DNA from: Paracoccus sigandri
Lineage (GTDB): Bacteria; Pseudomonadota; Alphaproteobacteria; Rhodobacterales; Rhodobacteraceae
DNA length: 64,000 nt
Assembly (NCBI RefSeq): GCF_003709565.1
Contig: NZ_QNRC01000011.1
Location: 89,483-153,482 of the forward strand
Direction of reading: 5' to 3'
Shown here: in pieces, positions 47,997-57,260 of the stretch
How positions within the stretch are numbered: the first letter of the stretch is position 1
How the letters are laid out: the number at the start of each line of letters is the position of its first letter
The notes under the pieces: generated by a model
The model's input: only the letters and a program-made list of their open reading frames with translations
The model's database searches: none
Told to the model about the DNA's origin: nothing
Program-made: the position numbers and the translations under genes

Positions 47997-49028
47997 TCAG
48001 GCCGTCCAGTAGGCGGCCAGATGGGTGCGCTTGCGGTCGATGCCCGGATCCTGGGCGATCGCCTGTTTCAGCGGCTCCAGCCGGTTGCGCTCGGTGGCGA
48101 TCCAGATCTGCTGCGCCGGGCAGCCCTCGCGGCGCAGGCGGTCGGCCAGCGCGGCTTCGCCCCGCGGCGCATGGGTCACGCGAATGCCCGGATGGGCGGG
48201 CAGGGGATAGTCGTCGCGCGCGCCCAGCAGCAGGCATTCGCCGCTTGCCTGGGGCGCCTGCGCGGCAAGGATCCGGGCCAGCGCGGGATAGGCGGTCTCG
48301 TCCCCCGCGATCAGCAGGCTTTGCGCGACGGGGATGCCGCCGCCGCCGGGGCCGGTCAGCCCGACCTGGCTGCCCGGCGCGGCCTCGGCGGCCCAGGCGC
48401 AGGCCCGCCCGCCCGCGTGGACGAAGATGTCGGTCTCCATCCAGCCCGCCTCCGCGTCGATGGCGCGCACGGTATAGGCCGGACGGTGCAGCGCGGCCCG
48501 GCCCTGCGGCCAGAGGGTCTGGCCGTTCTCGCCGATCACCGGCCATTGCGGCCTGGCCGCGTCCGGGGGTTGCAGGATCAGCCGGAAATGGATGATCTGC
48601 CGCGCGAAGCGGTGCAGGTCTGGCGCTTCCAGCCGCAGCCGCAGGAAATCGGCGCTGATGGGCCTGATGCCCGCCACGCGGGCCAGGCTGAAATTCGGCG
48701 GATGCGCCCCCGGCCGGTCGATCGAGGACCAGCGCAGCGCCGCCGCCGCCTCGGGCAGGGCTTCCGCCAGATGCGCGACGATCGCCTCCTGCAGGGAAAA
48801 CAGCATCTCGCGGCTGTGGGCGCGGGCATAGAGGATGCTGCCCTCGGGTCCCATCCGGGCGCCGAACTCGCCGCCCTCGACCTTGCACCAGGTCGAGCGG
48901 CCGTGGCCCGAATGCAGCTCCAGCCCGTGTTCGGCGGCCTCGGCGCGCAGCAGGGCATCCGCCGCCGCGAAGGGCAACAGCGCCAGCTGCGCTTCGGATT
49001 GATAGGGGGGCAGCGGGTCGTGTCTCAT
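47997..49028 (-). CDS. Siderophore-interacting protein (ferric-siderophore reductase) with DUF2218 head
   Basis: A 343-residue NAD(P)H:ferric-siderophore reductase. Residues 1-95 are a DUF2218 domain. Then come an FAD-binding barrel (about 110-225; HFRLILQPPD, RPAYTVRAID), the pyridine-nucleotide domain (LLIAGDETAYPALARIL near 240) and the family-ending LAAYWT. It frees iron in the cytoplasm after siderophore import. Downstream of, and on the same strand as, the MFS and receptor genes, so all three may form one operon. Confidence 0.88.
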   Translation of the reverse strand: MRHDPLPPYQSEAQLALLPFAAADALLRAEAAEHGLELHSGHGRSTWCKVEGGEFGARMGPEGSILYARAHSREMLFSLQEAIVAHLAEALPEAAAALRWSSIDRPGAHPPNFSLARVAGIRPISADFLRLRLEAPDLHRFARQIIHFRLILQPPDAARPQWPVIGENGQTLWPQGRAALHRPAYTVRAIDAEAGWMETDIFVHAGGRACAWAAEAAPGSQVGLTGPGGGGIPVAQSLLIAGDETAYPALARILAAQAPQASGECLLLGARDDYPLPAHPGIRVTHAPRGEAALADRLRREGCPAQQIWIATERNRLEPLKQAIAQDPGIDRKRTHLAAYWTA

Positions 49029-49043
49029 GCGGGATGTCGGGTC

Positions 49044-50258
49044 TTAAGCGGGTTGTCCGGGGGCCAGCGCGGCAAGGCGCGACAGCCGCGCTGCCACGAT
49101 CAGCGGAAGTAAAGCACAGATGGCGAAGAAGGCGCCATAGCCGGCATGTTCGGCGATCAGGCCCGCGACCAGGCCGATCGCCATGCTCAGCGCGCCGTCG
49201 AGGCATTGGAACAGGGTGAAATCCACCCCGCCCTGCGCGCTGTCGGACCAGCGCATGAACTGCGCGTAAAGCGCGGTGAAGCCAAGCGCCATCAGCGCCG
49301 AGCCCGACAGCAGCGCCGCCGCCACCAGCAGCACCGGCGGCAGCGGCAGCCCCAGCGCCCCCAGCGCCAGCAGCCCGACCATCAGCGCCTGGGCCAGCAG
49401 TGCGCCGGTCAGCACGGCGCGCACGCCCCAGCGCCGCACCGCCGCGCCCCCGGCCAGCGCGCCCAGCAGCCCCAGCCCCAGGCTGGCGATGCCATTGAGC
49501 AGCCCGACCGTCCCCAGCGGCAGGCCCAGGTCGATCAGGAACGGCCCCAGCATCCCCATCGCCGCCTTCTGCGCCAGAACGAACAGCGCGGTCAGGACCA
49601 GGCCGCGCCGGATCTCGGGGCGGCGCAGGGCGCGTTTCAGGCTGGGCGCGGCGGCCCCGGCCGAGGGCGCGGCCTCGGCCCCGCGCGCCGAGACCGCGAA
49701 GCCCGCCAGCAGCGCCGCGACCAGCGCCGCCATCAGCCAGGTGCCCGCGCTCCAGCCCCAGCGGTCGACCGCGACCAGGAAGGCGCCGCCGCCGATCGCC
49801 GCGCCGACATAGGCGCCGCCCACCTGCGCGGCATTGCCCCAGCCATGCTGCGCCCGGCTGAGCGCGCCGACGGCATGGCCATCGACCGCGATGTCGACGG
49901 TGGCGGTGGCGAAGGCCACCACCATCAGGCAGGCCAGCACCGGCAGCAGCGGCTGCAGCCCCAGCGCCCCGGCCGCTGCCAGCCCGGCCACCGCCACGGC
50001 GCCGAAGGCCAGCGCCAGCGCGCCGCTGCGGGGGGCGCGGCCGCCGGGCAGGCGCCAGCCCTCGATCCAGGGCGACCACAGCACCTTCAGCGCCCAGGGC
50101 GCGACCAGCAGCGACAGCAGGCCGATCTGGTCCAGCGGCAGCCCCTGCGCGCGCAGCACCGCGGGCAGCCCGCCCCAGGTCAGCCCGCCGATCACGCTCT
50201 GCGCGACATAGGCCGCCCAGAGCCCCGACAGAACCGCGACCTGTCCCCCGGCGCGCAT
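49044..50258 (-). CDS. MFS transporter, RhtX/FptX-like siderophore permease
   Basis: A 404-residue inner-membrane protein with about 12 segments and a central basic loop ([14 protein letters not shown]). The sequence resembles the RhtX/FptX/AmpG-like branch ([40 protein letters not shown]). That branch moves ferric siderophores across the inner membrane as single-protein permeases. ATG 50258 starts 2 bases after the receptor stop, strongly implying a linked role; export of siderophore is the alternative. Confidence 0.8.
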   Translation of the reverse strand: MRAGGQVAVLSGLWAAYVAQSVIGGLTWGGLPAVLRAQGLPLDQIGLLSLLVAPWALKVLWSPWIEGWRLPGGRAPRSGALALAFGAVAVAGLAAAGALGLQPLLPVLACLMVVAFATATVDIAVDGHAVGALSRAQHGWGNAAQVGGAYVGAAIGGGAFLVAVDRWGWSAGTWLMAALVAALLAGFAVSARGAEAAPSAGAAAPSLKRALRRPEIRRGLVLTALFVLAQKAAMGMLGPFLIDLGLPLGTVGLLNGIASLGLGLLGALAGGAAVRRWGVRAVLTGALLAQALMVGLLALGALGLPLPPVLLVAAALLSGSALMALGFTALYAQFMRWSDSAQGGVDFTLFQCLDGALSMAIGLVAGLIAEHAGYGAFFAICALLPLIVAARLSRLAALAPGQPA

Positions 50259-50260
50259 GA

Positions 50261-52333
50261 TCAGAACCGCTTGCGCAGGCTGGCCGTCCAGGTCCGGCCC
50301 TCGTCGCGATAGCAATAGCCGGCGGTGCAGGTGGTCTTCTGTTCGTCCAGCAGGTTCTTGACGTTCAGCTGCAGCTGCACCCCCGGCGCCTGCGGGATGT
50401 CATAGGCCAGGGCCATGTCGACATAGCCGCGCGCCTCGTTGGTGATCGTATTGGCATCGTCGCCATAGCTTTCGCCGACCAGCCGCAGGCCCAGCCCCAG
50501 GCTCAGCCCGTCCAGCCTGCCCGCCTGCAGCTGATACTTGCCCCAGACCGACAGCGTGTCGTTCGGCGTCGCGGACAGTTCGTTGCCCGAGGTGTCGGCG
50601 CCGGTGCCGCCGTCGCGGCCCCGCTCGATCTTGACCCGCTGATGGGCATAGGCGGCGATCAGGCTGAAGCCGTTGTCCCAGTTCGCCTGGGCCTCAAGCT
50701 CGAAGCCGCGGCTGTTCAGGTCCAGCTGGCGCTGGCGGTTCTCGCGGGTCGAGGCATCCAGCACCACCCCGTCGCGCTGGTCGATGTCGAACAGCGCGGC
50801 CGAGATCAGCAGGTTGCTGTGCTCGGGCGCGTATTTCAGGCCGATCTCGCGCTGGGTCGATTGCGTGGGATCTGCCGCGCGGCCGGGATCGTCGGGGCCG
50901 CCGTCATACACCATCCCCAGGTTGGGCGAGAACGAGGTGGACAGGCTGCCATAGGCCATCACCCCGTTGTCCCATTCATGGCTGACCGCCAGCCGCCCCG
51001 AGCGCCCGGTATCGGTCTGCCGGGTCTGGCTGCCGTCCCAGGCGGTCTCGGTCGTGCGCACATGGTCGTAGCGGGCGCTGGCGAAGACCTGCCAGCTGCC
51101 GAAGCGCATCTGGTCATGCAGGTAGATGCCCGCCTGCCGGGTCTTCTGGCCGCCCGCGAAGGGGGGCTCGATCGCCGCGGTGTCCTCGGCCGAGACATAG
51201 CCGATCGCGCTGTGGCTGTCGTAATCGGCACGGGTCAGGTCGATGCCGGCAAGGATCTCGTGCTCGACGGCCCCGGTCGCGACGTTCCAGCGCAGCCCGC
51301 TGTCCAGCACCAGCGTGTCCACCTCTTCCAGGTAATGGCCCCAATAGCGGTTCAGCATGCCGCCCGCGTCATCGTGGCCGCTGTATTCCAGGTCGATATC
51401 GACATGGGCGGCGCGGAAGTTCTGGCGCAGGGTCAGCGTATCGGTCAGCGCATGTTCCAGCTCATAGCCGATCCGCCACTGGTTCTGTTCGAAATCGTTG
51501 TAGTCGGGGTCGCCCTCATAGAGATCCGAGACCTCGCCATGGGCCGGGTTGTAGAAGGCCGCCGTGCCGCCGGTCAGCGAATGCGTGCTTTCCGCCAGCA
51601 CCGTCAGCCGCGTCACGCCGTCGTCCCAGGTCAGCGCCGGGGCGACATAGACCTTGTCGTCGGCATAGCCGGGCAGGTCGCTGTTCGACTGCCGCAGCAG
51701 GCTGGTCAGGCGATAGGACAGGTGGCCGCCCTCCCCCAGCGGCCCCGAGATGTCGGCCGCGATCTGCGCGCGGTCATTGGCGCCGGTGGTGAATTCCAGC
51801 TCGTGATAGGGTTCGTCCTTGGGCCGCTTGGTGATCAGGTTGACGATGCCGCCCGGCCCGCTGACGCCATAGAGCGACGAGGCCGGGCCCTTCAGCACCG
51901 CCGCGCCCTCGATCCCATAGGGTTCGGACTTGAACCAGGCCGTGGGCGCGCTCAGCTGCCGCAGCCCGTCGCGGAACCAGCCGTTGTAATAGGCCGGGAA
52001 GCCGCGCAGGAAGAAGGCGTCGAAACGGGTGTCGAAGCCGAAATTGTTGGGATTGGCCCCGGCGGAATAGCCAAGCGCCTCGTTGAGGTTGCGCGGGGCC
52101 TGGTCCTCGATCTGGTCCTGGGTGACGACGCTGATCGCCTGCGGGATCTTCGCGATGGGCGTCTGCAGCCTGGTCGCCTCGCGGCTGGCGATGGGGACAT
52201 AGCCCTGCTGTTCCAGCGTGGTGTTGCTTTCCGCCTGGATGGTGATCTCGGGCAGCATATAGGGATCCTCCTGCGCCAGCGCGGGCAGGGCGGCGGCGCT
52301 GGCCAGAAGGGCGGCGATCAGGGGGTGGCGCAT
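50261..52333 (-). CDS. TonB-dependent ferric-siderophore outer-membrane receptor
   Basis: A 690-residue receptor with a signal peptide ([20 protein letters not shown]) and a TonB-box-like LPEITIQAE. The plug domain occupies about 45-160 ([31 protein letters not shown]), followed by a 22-strand barrel ending in Phe (SLRKRF). Similar to the hydroxamate-siderophore (ferrichrome/FoxA type) group, though specificity cannot be read. AGGA about 9 bases before ATG 52333. Divergent from the haem operon, sharing a 284-base control region. Confidence 0.92.
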   Translation of the reverse strand: MRHPLIAALLASAAALPALAQEDPYMLPEITIQAESNTTLEQQGYVPIASREATRLQTPIAKIPQAISVVTQDQIEDQAPRNLNEALGYSAGANPNNFGFDTRFDAFFLRGFPAYYNGWFRDGLRQLSAPTAWFKSEPYGIEGAAVLKGPASSLYGVSGPGGIVNLITKRPKDEPYHELEFTTGANDRAQIAADISGPLGEGGHLSYRLTSLLRQSNSDLPGYADDKVYVAPALTWDDGVTRLTVLAESTHSLTGGTAAFYNPAHGEVSDLYEGDPDYNDFEQNQWRIGYELEHALTDTLTLRQNFRAAHVDIDLEYSGHDDAGGMLNRYWGHYLEEVDTLVLDSGLRWNVATGAVEHEILAGIDLTRADYDSHSAIGYVSAEDTAAIEPPFAGGQKTRQAGIYLHDQMRFGSWQVFASARYDHVRTTETAWDGSQTRQTDTGRSGRLAVSHEWDNGVMAYGSLSTSFSPNLGMVYDGGPDDPGRAADPTQSTQREIGLKYAPEHSNLLISAALFDIDQRDGVVLDASTRENRQRQLDLNSRGFELEAQANWDNGFSLIAAYAHQRVKIERGRDGGTGADTSGNELSATPNDTLSVWGKYQLQAGRLDGLSLGLGLRLVGESYGDDANTITNEARGYVDMALAYDIPQAPGVQLQLNVKNLLDEQKTTCTAGYCYRDEGRTWTASLRKRF

Positions 52334-52548
52334 CTGTCGATCCTTGGTCTGCTTAGGGCGCATCGGCCCGCAATGGCGTCCGATGCGCGGCGTGACGTCA
52401 TGGTCGCGGTCCCGATCCTTCCCCCACCCGGCCCGTCCAGGGCGGGCCGCAGGGCGGGTCGGATCGCCCGGCGCACAAGGATCCATCGCAACATGCCGGG
52501 TGCCGCGCCGCATCGCATGGCCGCGCATCTTGCAGCGGCTACTGATTC

Positions 52549-52563
52549 TGACTAAACCTGTCA
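52549..52563. promoter_or_regulatory. Candidate iron-responsive operator (TGA-N9-TCA)
   Basis: TGACTAAACCTGTCA fits the loose RirA iron-box pattern TGA-N9-TCA and lies in the shared upstream region of the receptor and hmuS, about 55 bases before hmuS. The pattern is short, so chance is possible. Confidence 0.35.
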
Positions 52564-52617
52564 AGTATAGGCCCGGCTGCCGCAGGGTCATCCACACAGG
52601 CCTCAGCGAGGGCATCC

Positions 52618-53652
52618 ATGAACGATCTCACCCCGTCGCGGCTGCGCGAAATCAAGCGCGAAGCAACCGTCCGCCCCTTCGATCTTGCCGCCCAGCTTGG
52701 CCTGCCCGAGGCCGCGCTGGCCGAGGCCGAACTGGGTTTCGGCACGGTCAGGATCGACGCCGTGCCCGGCCGCCTGATCCCGGCGGTCGAAACCCTGGGC
52801 GAGGTGATGGCGCTGACCCGCAACCGGTCCTGCGTGATCGAGAAACTCGGCACCTATCGCGACTTCCACGACGGCGACCACGCCGCGATGACCCTGGATG
52901 CCGAGATCGACCTGCGCATCTTTCCGCGCCACTGGGTCCATGCCTTCGCCGTCGAGGTCGAGGCGGAGGGCGGCCCCCGCCGCTCGATCCAGGTCTTCGA
53001 CGCGGCGGGCGATGCGGTCCACAAGATCCACCTGCGCGCGGGCTCGGACCTTCAGGCCTGGTCGGCGCTGATCCGCGACCTGGCGCTGCCCGACCAGACC
53101 GGCCTGTCCGATTACGCCCCCCGCCCCGCGCCCGAAGGCGCCCGCATCGCCGCGGACCGGGCGGAAACGCTGCGCCAGGAATGGCTGCGGATGACCGACA
53201 CGCATCAGTTCAACACCCTGGTGCGGCGGCTGAAGATGAACCGGCTGGGCGCCTATCGCCTGGCCGGCGCGCCCTTGGCGCGGCAGCTGGAGGTGTCCGC
53301 CGTGCCGCTGCTGCTGGAGCGGGTGCGCGACAGCGGCCAGCAGGTGATGTTCTTCGTCGGCAATGCGGGCTGCATCGAGATCCATTCCGGCCCGATCGCG
53401 ACGCTGAAGCCGATGGGCCCCTGGCTGAACGTGATGGACCCGCGCTTCAACCTGCATCTGCGCGGCGACCATGTGGCCGAGGTCTGGCTGGTCGACAAGC
53501 CGACGAAACGCGGCCCGGCGATCTCGGTCGAGGCCTTCGACGAGGCGGGCGAGCTGATCTTCCAGTGCTTCGGGATGCGCCCCGAGAAGGGCGGCGATGC
53601 CGAGGGCTGGGCCGCGCTGGTTGCCGGGCTGCCCGCGAAGGCGGAGGCATGA
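52618..53652 (+). CDS. hmuS: Haem-degrading/haem-carrier factor HmuS
   Basis: A 344-residue cytoplasmic haem-handling protein of the HemS/HmuS family, built of two similar halves (about 1-165 and 185-340; each has a CVIEKLGTY / GCIEIHSG type strand). It accepts haem from the HmuUV importer and either carries it or opens it to free iron. First gene of hmuSTUV, starting at ATG 52618; the next start lies at its stop. Confidence 0.92.
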   Translation: MNDLTPSRLREIKREATVRPFDLAAQLGLPEAALAEAELGFGTVRIDAVPGRLIPAVETLGEVMALTRNRSCVIEKLGTYRDFHDGDHAAMTLDAEIDLRIFPRHWVHAFAVEVEAEGGPRRSIQVFDAAGDAVHKIHLRAGSDLQAWSALIRDLALPDQTGLSDYAPRPAPEGARIAADRAETLRQEWLRMTDTHQFNTLVRRLKMNRLGAYRLAGAPLARQLEVSAVPLLLERVRDSGQQVMFFVGNAGCIEIHSGPIATLKPMGPWLNVMDPRFNLHLRGDHVAEVWLVDKPTKRGPAISVEAFDEAGELIFQCFGMRPEKGGDAEGWAALVAGLPAKAEA

Positions 53653-53654
53653 CC

Positions 53655-54527
53655 ATGCCGCGCCTGATCCGCCTTGCCGCCGCCGCCGCGCTTGCCTGCG
53701 CCAGCCCCGCGCTGGCCGATCCGCATCCCGATGCCAGCCGCGTGCTGTCGCTTGGCGGCGCGGTGACCGAGATCGTCCACGCGCTGGGGCAGCAGGACCG
53801 GCTGGTCGGCCGCGACACGACCTCCAGCTTCCCGCCCGAGGTGCTGGCGCTGCCCGATGTCGGCTATGTGCGCGCGCTCAGCTCCGAAGGGGTGCTGTCG
53901 GTGCAGCCCGACCTGATCCTGTCCGAGGAAGGCGCCGGCCCGCCCGAGACCATCGCCCTGCTGCAAGAGGCGGGCATCCCCTTCGAGACCATCCCCGAGG
54001 GCCATGACGCCGAGGGGCTGGCCCGCAAGGTCGAGGCCGTGGCCGAGGCGCTTGGCGTTCCCGACGCGGCCGGCCCGGTGATCGAGGAGATCCGTGCCGA
54101 CCTGGCCCGCGTCGAGCAAGCGAATGCCGGGGGTGGCCAGAAGAAGCGCGTGCTGTTCATCCTGTCCCTGCAGGGCGGCCGGGTGATGGCCGGGGGCGAG
54201 GGCTCGGGCGCGGATGCGATCATCCGCCTGGCGGGGGCCGAGAACGCGGTCAGCGGTTTCCAGGGCTACAAGCCGATGACCGACGAGGCTGTCACCGCCG
54301 CCGCGCCCGATGTCATCCTGATGATGCAGCGCGGCGACGCCCAGGCCGATTCCGACCACAATGCCAGCCTTGCCGAACTGGCTGCCATGCCGGCGCTGGC
54401 CGTGACCCCGGCGGTGCGCGACGGCGCGGTCGTCACCATGGACGGTCTGCTGCTGCTGGGCTTCGGCCCGCGCACCGGCGCGGCGGCGCTGGAGCTGCAC
54501 GACGCCATCTATGGCGCGGGCAGCTGA
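53655..54527 (+). CDS. hmuT: Periplasmic haem-binding protein HmuT
   Basis: A 290-residue type III binding protein with a signal peptide (MPRLIRLAAAAALACASPALA). Family blocks: RVLSLGGAVTEIVHALG and GYVRALSSEGVLSVQPDLIL with the conserved Tyr used as haem ligand. I chose ATG 53655, which has GGAGG 7 bases upstream; ATG 53649, two codons earlier, is too close to that site. Delivers haem to HmuU. Confidence 0.9.
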   Translation: MPRLIRLAAAAALACASPALADPHPDASRVLSLGGAVTEIVHALGQQDRLVGRDTTSSFPPEVLALPDVGYVRALSSEGVLSVQPDLILSEEGAGPPETIALLQEAGIPFETIPEGHDAEGLARKVEAVAEALGVPDAAGPVIEEIRADLARVEQANAGGGQKKRVLFILSLQGGRVMAGGEGSGADAIIRLAGAENAVSGFQGYKPMTDEAVTAAAPDVILMMQRGDAQADSDHNASLAELAAMPALAVTPAVRDGAVVTMDGLLLLGFGPRTGAAALELHDAIYGAGS

Positions 54528-55612
54528 TGGTCGCCGTGGACGCCCCCCGCGACCGGCCGGAGGGCGACCGGCTGGAGGGCGACCGGCGCCATGTCGGGCG
54601 GGTGCTGTGCCTGCTGCTGGTCCTGCTGCTGGCGCTGGTCGCGATCCTGTCGCTGGGGCATGGCGCCTCGGGCGTCTCGGCGCCGCGGGTGCTGGCCGAC
54701 TGGCTGGCCGGTCGGCAGATCGCGCCGACCGACCGCATCGTGCTGGTGGACATCCGCCTGCCGCGCCTGCTGACCGGGATCCTGGTCGGCGCCGGGCTGG
54801 CGGTGTCGGGGGCGGTGATGCAGGGGCTGTTTCGCAACCCGCTGGCCGATCCGGGCCTGCTGGGGGTCAGCGCCGGGGCCTCGCTGGGGGCGATCTCGGG
54901 GATCGTGCTGGGCGGGATGCTGCCGGCCGCGATCCTGTCCTTCACCGGCTGGCATCTGGTGCCGCTGGCGGCTTTCGGCGGCGGCTGGCTGGCGATGCTG
55001 CTGCTCTACGGCATCTCGACCCGGCGCGGGCGCACCTCGGTCGCGACCATGCTGCTGGCGGGGATCGCGCTGGCGGCGATGATCGGCGCGCTGTCGGGGC
55101 TGATCGTCTATTACGCCAATGACAGCCAGCTGCGCGACCTGACCTTCTGGGGCCTCGGCTCGCTGGCCGGGGCAAGCTGGACCAAGATCCTGGCCGCCGG
55201 CCCGCTGATCGCCGCCGCGCTGCTGGCGGCGCCCTTCCTGGCGCGCGGGTTGAACGGCCTGGCGCTGGGAGAGGCGGCGGCCGCCCATGTCGGCATCCGC
55301 GTGCAGCGGGTCAAGGCGGTGGCGATCCTGACGGCGGCGGCGGCGACCGGCGCCTCGGTCGCGATCTCGGGCGGGATCGGCTTCGTGGGCATCGTCGTGC
55401 CGCATCTGCTGCGGCTTCTGACCGGGCCGGACCATCGCTGGCTGCTGGTCAATTCCGCGCTGCTGGGCGCCTCGGTCCTGGTCTGCGCCGACATGGTCAG
55501 CCGCACGGTCATCGCCCCGGCCGAGCTGCCCATCGGCATCATCACCGCGATGATCGGCGGGCCGTTCTTCATGTGGGTGCTGCTGTCGAACCGCCGGGTG
55601 ATCGACCTATGA
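54527..55612 (+). CDS. hmuU: Haem ABC transporter permease HmuU
   Basis: A 361-residue FecCD-family permease, about ten membrane segments. Blocks RLPRLLTGILVGAGLAVSGAVMQGLFRNPLADPGLLG (from about 80) and FVGIVVPHLLRLLTG near 285 are typical of HmuU/BtuC. The N-terminus has a charged extension (RPEGDRLEGDR). Start overlaps the hmuT stop by one base. Confidence 0.92.
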   Translation: MVAVDAPRDRPEGDRLEGDRRHVGRVLCLLLVLLLALVAILSLGHGASGVSAPRVLADWLAGRQIAPTDRIVLVDIRLPRLLTGILVGAGLAVSGAVMQGLFRNPLADPGLLGVSAGASLGAISGIVLGGMLPAAILSFTGWHLVPLAAFGGGWLAMLLLYGISTRRGRTSVATMLLAGIALAAMIGALSGLIVYYANDSQLRDLTFWGLGSLAGASWTKILAAGPLIAAALLAAPFLARGLNGLALGEAAAAHVGIRVQRVKAVAILTAAAATGASVAISGGIGFVGIVVPHLLRLLTGPDHRWLLVNSALLGASVLVCADMVSRTVIAPAELPIGIITAMIGGPFFMWVLLSNRRVIDL

Positions 55613-56403
55613 GCGTCTGCGCCCGCGACCTGCGCCTGCGCCTTGGTCGCGCGCCGATCCTGCACGGGGTCGACCTGACCGCGCAGGCGGGGCGGCTGAC
55701 GGCGATCATCGGGCCGAACGGCTCGGGCAAGACCAGCCTGATGCGGGTGCTGACCGGAGAGCTTGCCCCCCATGCCGGCGAGGCGCTGCTGAACGGCGCG
55801 CCCATCGCCCGCCAGCGGCCCGAGATGCTGGCCCGCCGCCGCGCCGTGCTGCCGCAGCAGAGCGCGCTGTCCTTTCCCTTCACCGTGGCCGAGATCGTCC
55901 GCATCGGGCTGCATTCGCTGGCGGCGGGCGAGGCCGAGCGCGGCGCGCTGATCCGCGCGGCGCTGGCGCAGGTCGGGCTGCCGGGCCATGCCGGGCGGCT
56001 CTATCAGGAACTGTCGGGGGGCGAGCAGCAGCGCGTGCAGCTGGCCCGCGCGCTGGTGCAGGTCTGGCATCCGGTGGGCGAGGACGGGCCGTGCTGGCTG
56101 TTCCTGGATGAACCCGTCAGCAGCCTGGACATCGCCCATCAGCTGGCGGTGATGCGGCTGGCCGAGGATTACGCCCGCCGCGGCGGCGGGGTGATCGCGG
56201 TGATGCACGACCTGAACCTGACGGCGATGTTCGCCGATCACGTGCTGCTGATGAAGGACGGGCGCGCGCGGGCCGAGGGCAGCCCGGCCGAGGTCATGAC
56301 CGACCGCCTGCTGTCCGAGGCCTATGGCTGCGAGCTGCGCGTCAGCCACACCCCGCGCGAGGGCGTCTGGCTGCTGCCGCAGGGCGCCAGGCTGGCCGGG
56401 TGA
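55609..56403 (+). CDS. hmuV: Haem ABC transporter ATP-binding protein HmuV
   Basis: A 264-residue ATPase. Walker A GPNGSGKTS near 37, LPQQSALSFPFTV Q-loop, signature LSGGEQQR, Walker B LFLDEPVSSLD and VMHDLNL. The HmuV-type insert before Walker B (VWHPVGEDGPCW) is present. ATGA-coupled to hmuU; last gene of the haem operon. Confidence 0.93.
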   Translation: MSVCARDLRLRLGRAPILHGVDLTAQAGRLTAIIGPNGSGKTSLMRVLTGELAPHAGEALLNGAPIARQRPEMLARRRAVLPQQSALSFPFTVAEIVRIGLHSLAAGEAERGALIRAALAQVGLPGHAGRLYQELSGGEQQRVQLARALVQVWHPVGEDGPCWLFLDEPVSSLDIAHQLAVMRLAEDYARRGGGVIAVMHDLNLTAMFADHVLLMKDGRARAEGSPAEVMTDRLLSEAYGCELRVSHTPREGVWLLPQGARLAG

Positions 56404-56418
56404 CCGGTGGCGGAGGAA

Positions 56419-56467
56419 GCCCTGCAGGCCCCCTCGAAGGGCCGGCAGGGCTGGGGGCAAAGCCCCC
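56419..56467. terminator. Paired hairpins after hmuV
   Basis: GCCCTGC (56419-56425) pairs with GCAGGGC (56445-56451), and GGGGGC-AAA-GCCCCC follows at 56453-56467. They lie 15-65 bases past the hmuV stop and probably end the haem operon. The C/G-run hairpin resembles that of the extragenic repeats. Confidence 0.55.
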
Positions 56468-56524
56468 GCGCGCCCTTGCCCCGAAGCCCTTGCGTCGCGC
56501 ACGTCGCGGCGGCACAGTCGCGCG

Positions 56525-57172
56525 ATGACCATGCCGCGCGCGCCCCTGGACGATCCGCTTCCCGCCGTCATCCTGGCCGGCGGCCTGTCCAGCCGCATGG
56601 GCGGCGGCGACAAGGGGCTGCTGCGGATTTGCGGCCGCAGCCTGATCGCGCATCTGCTGGACCGGCTGGCGCCGCAATGCGCGCCCGTCGCGCTGAACGC
56701 CAATGGCGATCCGGCGCGTTTCGCCGATCTGGGGCTGCCGGTCCTGCCGGACGGGATGCCCGACCGGCCCGGTCCCCTGGCCGGGGTGCTGGCGGCGATG
56801 GACTGGGCGGCGGGGCTGGGCGCGCCCTCGGTGCTGACCGCCGCCGGCGACACGCCCTTTCCGCCCGCCGACCTGGCGCGGCGGCTGGCCGAGGCGGCGG
56901 GGCCGTCCGGCCTGGCCATCGCCGCCAGCCCCGATCCGCAGGGCGCGATGCGCGATCATCCGACCTTCGCGCTGTGGCCGGTGGCCCTGCGCGACGACCT
57001 GCGCGCCACGCTTGCGGCGGGCCAGCGCCGCGTGCTGGCCTTCGCCGCCCGCCACCAGCCCGGCCGCGCCATCTGGGACAGCAGGCCCCATGACCCGTTC
57101 TTCAACGTGAACCGGCCCGAGGACCTGGCCCGCGCCGAGGTCATCGCCGAAACCATCCCGCGCACCGGCTGA
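56525..57172 (+). CDS. mobA: Molybdenum cofactor guanylyltransferase
   Basis: A 215-residue nucleotidyltransferase that attaches GMP to molybdopterin. The N-terminal GTP-binding motif ILAGGLSSRMGGGDKGLL is intact (about 16-33), followed by DRPGPLAGVLAAMD near 81 and AAGDTPFPP near 107. The C-terminal HPTFALWPV and FFNVNRPEDL blocks complete the fold. Two ATGs (56525, 56531) are possible. Lies after the haem operon but is separated by hairpins. Confidence 0.93.
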   Translation: MTMPRAPLDDPLPAVILAGGLSSRMGGGDKGLLRICGRSLIAHLLDRLAPQCAPVALNANGDPARFADLGLPVLPDGMPDRPGPLAGVLAAMDWAAGLGAPSVLTAAGDTPFPPADLARRLAEAAGPSGLAIAASPDPQGAMRDHPTFALWPVALRDDLRATLAAGQRRVLAFAARHQPGRAIWDSRPHDPFFNVNRPEDLARAEVIAETIPRTG

Positions 57173-57229
57173 AGCATTTCCAGCAAGAGCGGATGCCGGT
57201 TTTGCGCCCGGAAATGCGCAAGAACAATG
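57173..57229. repeat. Alphaproteobacterial extragenic palindromic repeat
   Basis: GCATTTCC (57174-57181) and GGAAATGC (57210-57217) bracket a core with CCGGTTTTGCGCCC. I recognise this AGCATTTCC...CCGGTTTTGCG...GGAAATGCG pattern from intergenic repeats in Rhodobacterales and Rhizobiales. Other copies would be expected across the genome; I see only this one here. Confidence 0.55.
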
Positions 57230-57238
57230 ACCTGCGGC

Positions 57239-57259
57239 CTTTCGACGAGTCTTCGAAAG
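57239..57259. terminator. Hairpin between mobA and the LacI gene
   Basis: CTTTCGA and TCGAAAG form a perfect 7-bp stem with a 7-base loop, abutting the LacI stop at 57261. It serves the converging mobA and LacI-type genes. Confidence 0.55.
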
Positions 57260-57260
57260 G

